From positions 97,734 through 161,733 of the forward strand of contig CAYOLG010000004.1 in the NCBI GenBank assembly GCA_964404745.1: a stretch of DNA of 64,000 bases. Reading direction: 5' to 3'. The translations under genes were made by a program, and so were the position numbers. The number at the start of each line of letters is the position of its first letter. Position 1 is the first letter of the stretch. The notes under the pieces are model-generated. The model worked only from the letters and a program-made list of their open reading frames with translations, was not told the DNA's origin and did not search any database. This document shows positions 62,278 to 64,000 of the stretch, in pieces. The DNA comes from Pelagisphaera sp964404745 (GTDB lineage Bacteria > Verrucomicrobiota > Verrucomicrobiia > Opitutales > Opitutaceae).

Positions 62278-62599
62278 AATTCTAGCGAGCGCTCGTTTCA
62301 ACCGCCACCAAATGCCGGCTTCTTTCGCCGAGATTTCTAAACCTCTTTGACAACCAATGTAGGGCTCTTTCAGAACTGAAAAACCCTTGAAAATATTACA
62401 GTTGTAGTCCGCAAATAGAAGGGATAATTCGACGAATCGACGACGAGCAAAACACCGGACGGATTTATGTGGGGATACGCTTGACTCATTTGTCGAAACC
62501 CTATTTCCCATCAATCTTGCAGCGGCAAAATTCGGCCCCTAGTAAAAATGAGGCGGCGCGCTTAGTTTCCCCTGCTGACAACGCAAATTTTCTACCTCC
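62278..62599. other. 322-bp intergenic region
   Basis: Lies between the response-regulator gene and exbB. I see no gene or repeat I can support; the stretch is AT-richer than its neighbours and probably holds the exbB-tonB promoter. Confidence 0.4.
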
Positions 62600-63211
62600 A
62601 TGCACGACGACAAACCATATCTCGATCAAGCAGTTGAAATCCTTGGATCTGGCGGATGGATCATGATCCCGCTATTCATCCTCGGCCTCATGGCCTTTTA
62701 CGTGGCCGCCCGACTCTGGGTATATTTCCTGCGCGGACATTTTCGCAAAACGTCCATGGAGGAGTGCGAAGCCTGGGTTAAGGATTCCACCAACGCCAAG
62801 GGCCAGGTGGGCGAGATAATACGCTACTCGCAAGATGGCGTTGAATCCTTGAACGACATCCAAAACCGCTTTGCGGAGATCCGCACCGCAGAGATGCCGC
62901 GCCTCAACCAAAATATTACCTTTCTTACCATCGTGGTGAACACGGCCCCGCTAATGGGCTTACTCGGGACCGTTCTGGGCATGTTGACGACATTCTACGG
63001 AATTTCGCTTGGGGGTTCGGAAAGCACAACTAACATCGTTGCCAGCGGTATCCACGAGGCCCTCATCACCACCCAGATGGGGCTTTGCCTGGCCATCCCC
63101 GGTTACTTCGTCATTTACTACTTGAGGCAGAAAGTCATCGATTATGAAGGCTTCCTCGTCCGCTTGGAGAGCATCACCCTACAGCAATTCCGCAATCGAG
63201 TTGCTAGCTAA
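62600..63211 (+). CDS. MotA/TolQ/ExbB proton-channel family protein
   Basis: A 203-residue inner-membrane protein with three hydrophobic segments (GGWIMIPLFILGLMAFYVAA; NITFLTIVVNTAPLMGLLGT; ALITTQMGLCLAIPGYFVIYYL). The segment between the second and third helices is the ExbB signature (GLLGTVLGMLTTFYGIS). ExbB with ExbD harnesses the proton gradient to drive TonB. The tonB gene follows 34 bp on, but no exbD lies between them or after within the window. Confidence 0.9.
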   Translation: MHDDKPYLDQAVEILGSGGWIMIPLFILGLMAFYVAARLWVYFLRGHFRKTSMEECEAWVKDSTNAKGQVGEIIRYSQDGVESLNDIQNRFAEIRTAEMPRLNQNITFLTIVVNTAPLMGLLGTVLGMLTTFYGISLGGSESTTNIVASGIHEALITTQMGLCLAIPGYFVIYYLRQKVIDYEGFLVRLESITLQQFRNRVAS

Positions 63212-63245
63212 CCAACGAAAAACAGCCCACCCCTGAATTTTCGAA

Positions 63246-63899
63246 ATGAGCACAAATTATAAGGCATCGAACCAAGAAGGCAGCTTCTTTGTGAATGGCG
63301 TCCTTGGGATCGCCCTCACCGCAGGAATTTTCATTGTCCTGCCAGCCATGCACATCCTCGGCCAAATCAACATGGAAACGCGAGAAGTCGTCACCATGGA
63401 CTCCTCCGAGGCCCCACCGCCGCCACCACCTGAGGATCTGCCCCCACCACCTGAGGAGAAAGAAGAGCTGGAAAAGCCTGAGGTTGAAGAGCCCCCGCCA
63501 CCCATGACCCTGAATCAGTTGGAAATGGCCCTGAATCCTGGATCAGGCGATGCCACGGGAGACTTCGGATTCGGCGATTTCAATACGGGTATCGACGCAA
63601 TGGCGGATATGGAAATCTTCGACCTTCGCGATGTAGACAAATTGCCCAGAGCGCTTTTCCAAGTAGAGCCGAATTACCCTTACGCTCTAAAACAGGCTAA
63701 AATAGCCGGCTGGGTACAACTCGAATGGGTCATCGACGCCAATGGCAAAGTCCTTCGTCCTCGCGTTGTCAAATCGTCCCATCGCGAGTTCAATCAGCCT
63801 GCTATCGAGTCTATCATGCGCTCTAAATGGTCGCCCGCCAAAAAAGGCGGAAAGAACGTAGCTGTCCGGGTGACCCAACGTATGGATTTCAATCCATAA
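63246..63899 (+). CDS. tonB: Energy transducer TonB
   Basis: A 217-residue periplasm-spanning protein with one N-terminal transmembrane helix (GVLGIALTAGIFIVLPAMHI), a Pro/Glu-rich spacer (about residues 55-90) and the C-terminal TonB domain (PNYPYALKQAKIAGWVQLEW, VVKSSHREFNQPAIESIMRS). TonB transmits the proton-motive force to outer-membrane receptors. It is the last gene of the exbB-tonB unit and is followed by a terminator. Confidence 0.9.
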   Translation: MSTNYKASNQEGSFFVNGVLGIALTAGIFIVLPAMHILGQINMETREVVTMDSSEAPPPPPPEDLPPPPEEKEELEKPEVEEPPPPMTLNQLEMALNPGSGDATGDFGFGDFNTGIDAMADMEIFDLRDVDKLPRALFQVEPNYPYALKQAKIAGWVQLEWVIDANGKVLRPRVVKSSHREFNQPAIESIMRSKWSPAKKGGKNVAVRVTQRMDFNP

Positions 63900-63924
63900 T
63901 ACGATTTCCCGATTCTTATTTTCC

Positions 63925-63953
63925 CAGCCCTCCTTCGCGAGGGCTGTTTTTTT
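63925..63953 (+). terminator. Rho-independent terminator after tonB
   Basis: CAGCCCT and AGGGCTG form a GC-rich stem around CCTTCGCG, followed by seven to eight T residues at 63946-63953. It ends the exbB-tonB transcript 26 bp after the tonB stop. Confidence 0.9.
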
Positions 63954-64000
63954 GACTAATTATCTTACAAGTGTAGGATCTAGCTTGCCCTATTTCCTAT

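Noticed and set aside
62248..62514. 88-codon minus-strand frame after the response regulator
   Set aside because: It overlaps the 3' end of the response regulator gene, and its composition is unlike a real protein.
1..64000. tRNA, rRNA, riboswitch or CRISPR features
   Set aside because: I looked for cloverleaf ends, rRNA-like conserved blocks and regular direct repeats in the gaps and saw none; a covariance-model scan would be decisive.

Overview
The window looks like a chromosomal piece of a Verrucomicrobiota bacterium, most likely class Opitutae. The indicators are a fused lpxC-fabZ gene followed by lpxA; paired planctomycetal-type cytochrome (PSD1/DUF1553, DUF1592) and Tat-exported (DUF1501, DUF1552) genes; four Gfo/Idh/MocA oxidoreductases; a XylR-type (periplasmic-binding fold plus AraC helix-turn-helix) regulator; and an STN-domain TonB-receptor remnant. 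A 100-N run flanked by identical 55-base ends shows a scaffolded draft assembly, probably a metagenome bin. I saw no rRNA, tRNA, CRISPR array or intact transposase.

Layout. (1) 1-2.4 kb: aroA (5' truncated), cmk and plsC, housekeeping. (2) 2.4-11.2 kb: a decayed cytochrome c peroxidase, then a candidate carbohydrate regulon. A secreted DUF5060-type glycoside hydrolase and a XylR-like regulator lie on the minus strand; an isopropylmalate/tartrate-dehydrogenase-like gene, a cyclase-family hydrolase, a Gfo/Idh/MocA gene and a VOC gene lie on the plus strand. A 33-bp element, 27/33 identical, sits upstream of both the hydrolase and the dehydrogenase in the same orientation to its gene, and is the likely operator. 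(3) 11.3-26.6 kb: an esterase-SMP30 fusion, a DUF1592/DUF1552 pair, a DUF5009 membrane acyltransferase, further sugar oxidoreductases and isomerases, a MITE and several families of intergenic inverted repeats. (4) 26.6-36.9 kb: more decayed genes (DUF1080, TonB receptor N-terminus, Hcp-like) around an intact PSD1/DUF1501 operon, then a Gfo/Idh/MocA-MFS pair and a beta-carbonic anhydrase. (5) 37-64 kb: mostly core genes: an OlsF-like bifunctional acyltransferase, a DegS-like protease with a membrane-anchored ATP-grasp protein, Fur, an orphan GspF, araB-araD, lpxC/fabZ-lpxA, efp, thymidine phosphorylase, argS, an envelope gene run (GYF/membrane, BrkB, SurA_N/PpiD-like, zinc ribbon, CPBP, TolC, phosphoesterase, EEP), SWIB, a LuxR-type response regulator, and exbB-tonB.

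The strongest non-routine signals are the shared operator that ties a glycoside hydrolase to an unassigned catabolic operon; the concentration of freshly broken genes (five clear or likely, one possible fragment) in accessory DNA beside intact core genes; the repeat families and MITE; and two enzymes with replaced canonical sites, a medium-chain dehydrogenase with all four structural-zinc cysteines substituted and a thymidine phosphorylase without the glycine/histidine loop. No clear new defence or mobile system is visible. The best candidate for undescribed biology is the 4.0-11.1 kb regulon. All functional calls come from reading the sequence without database searches.
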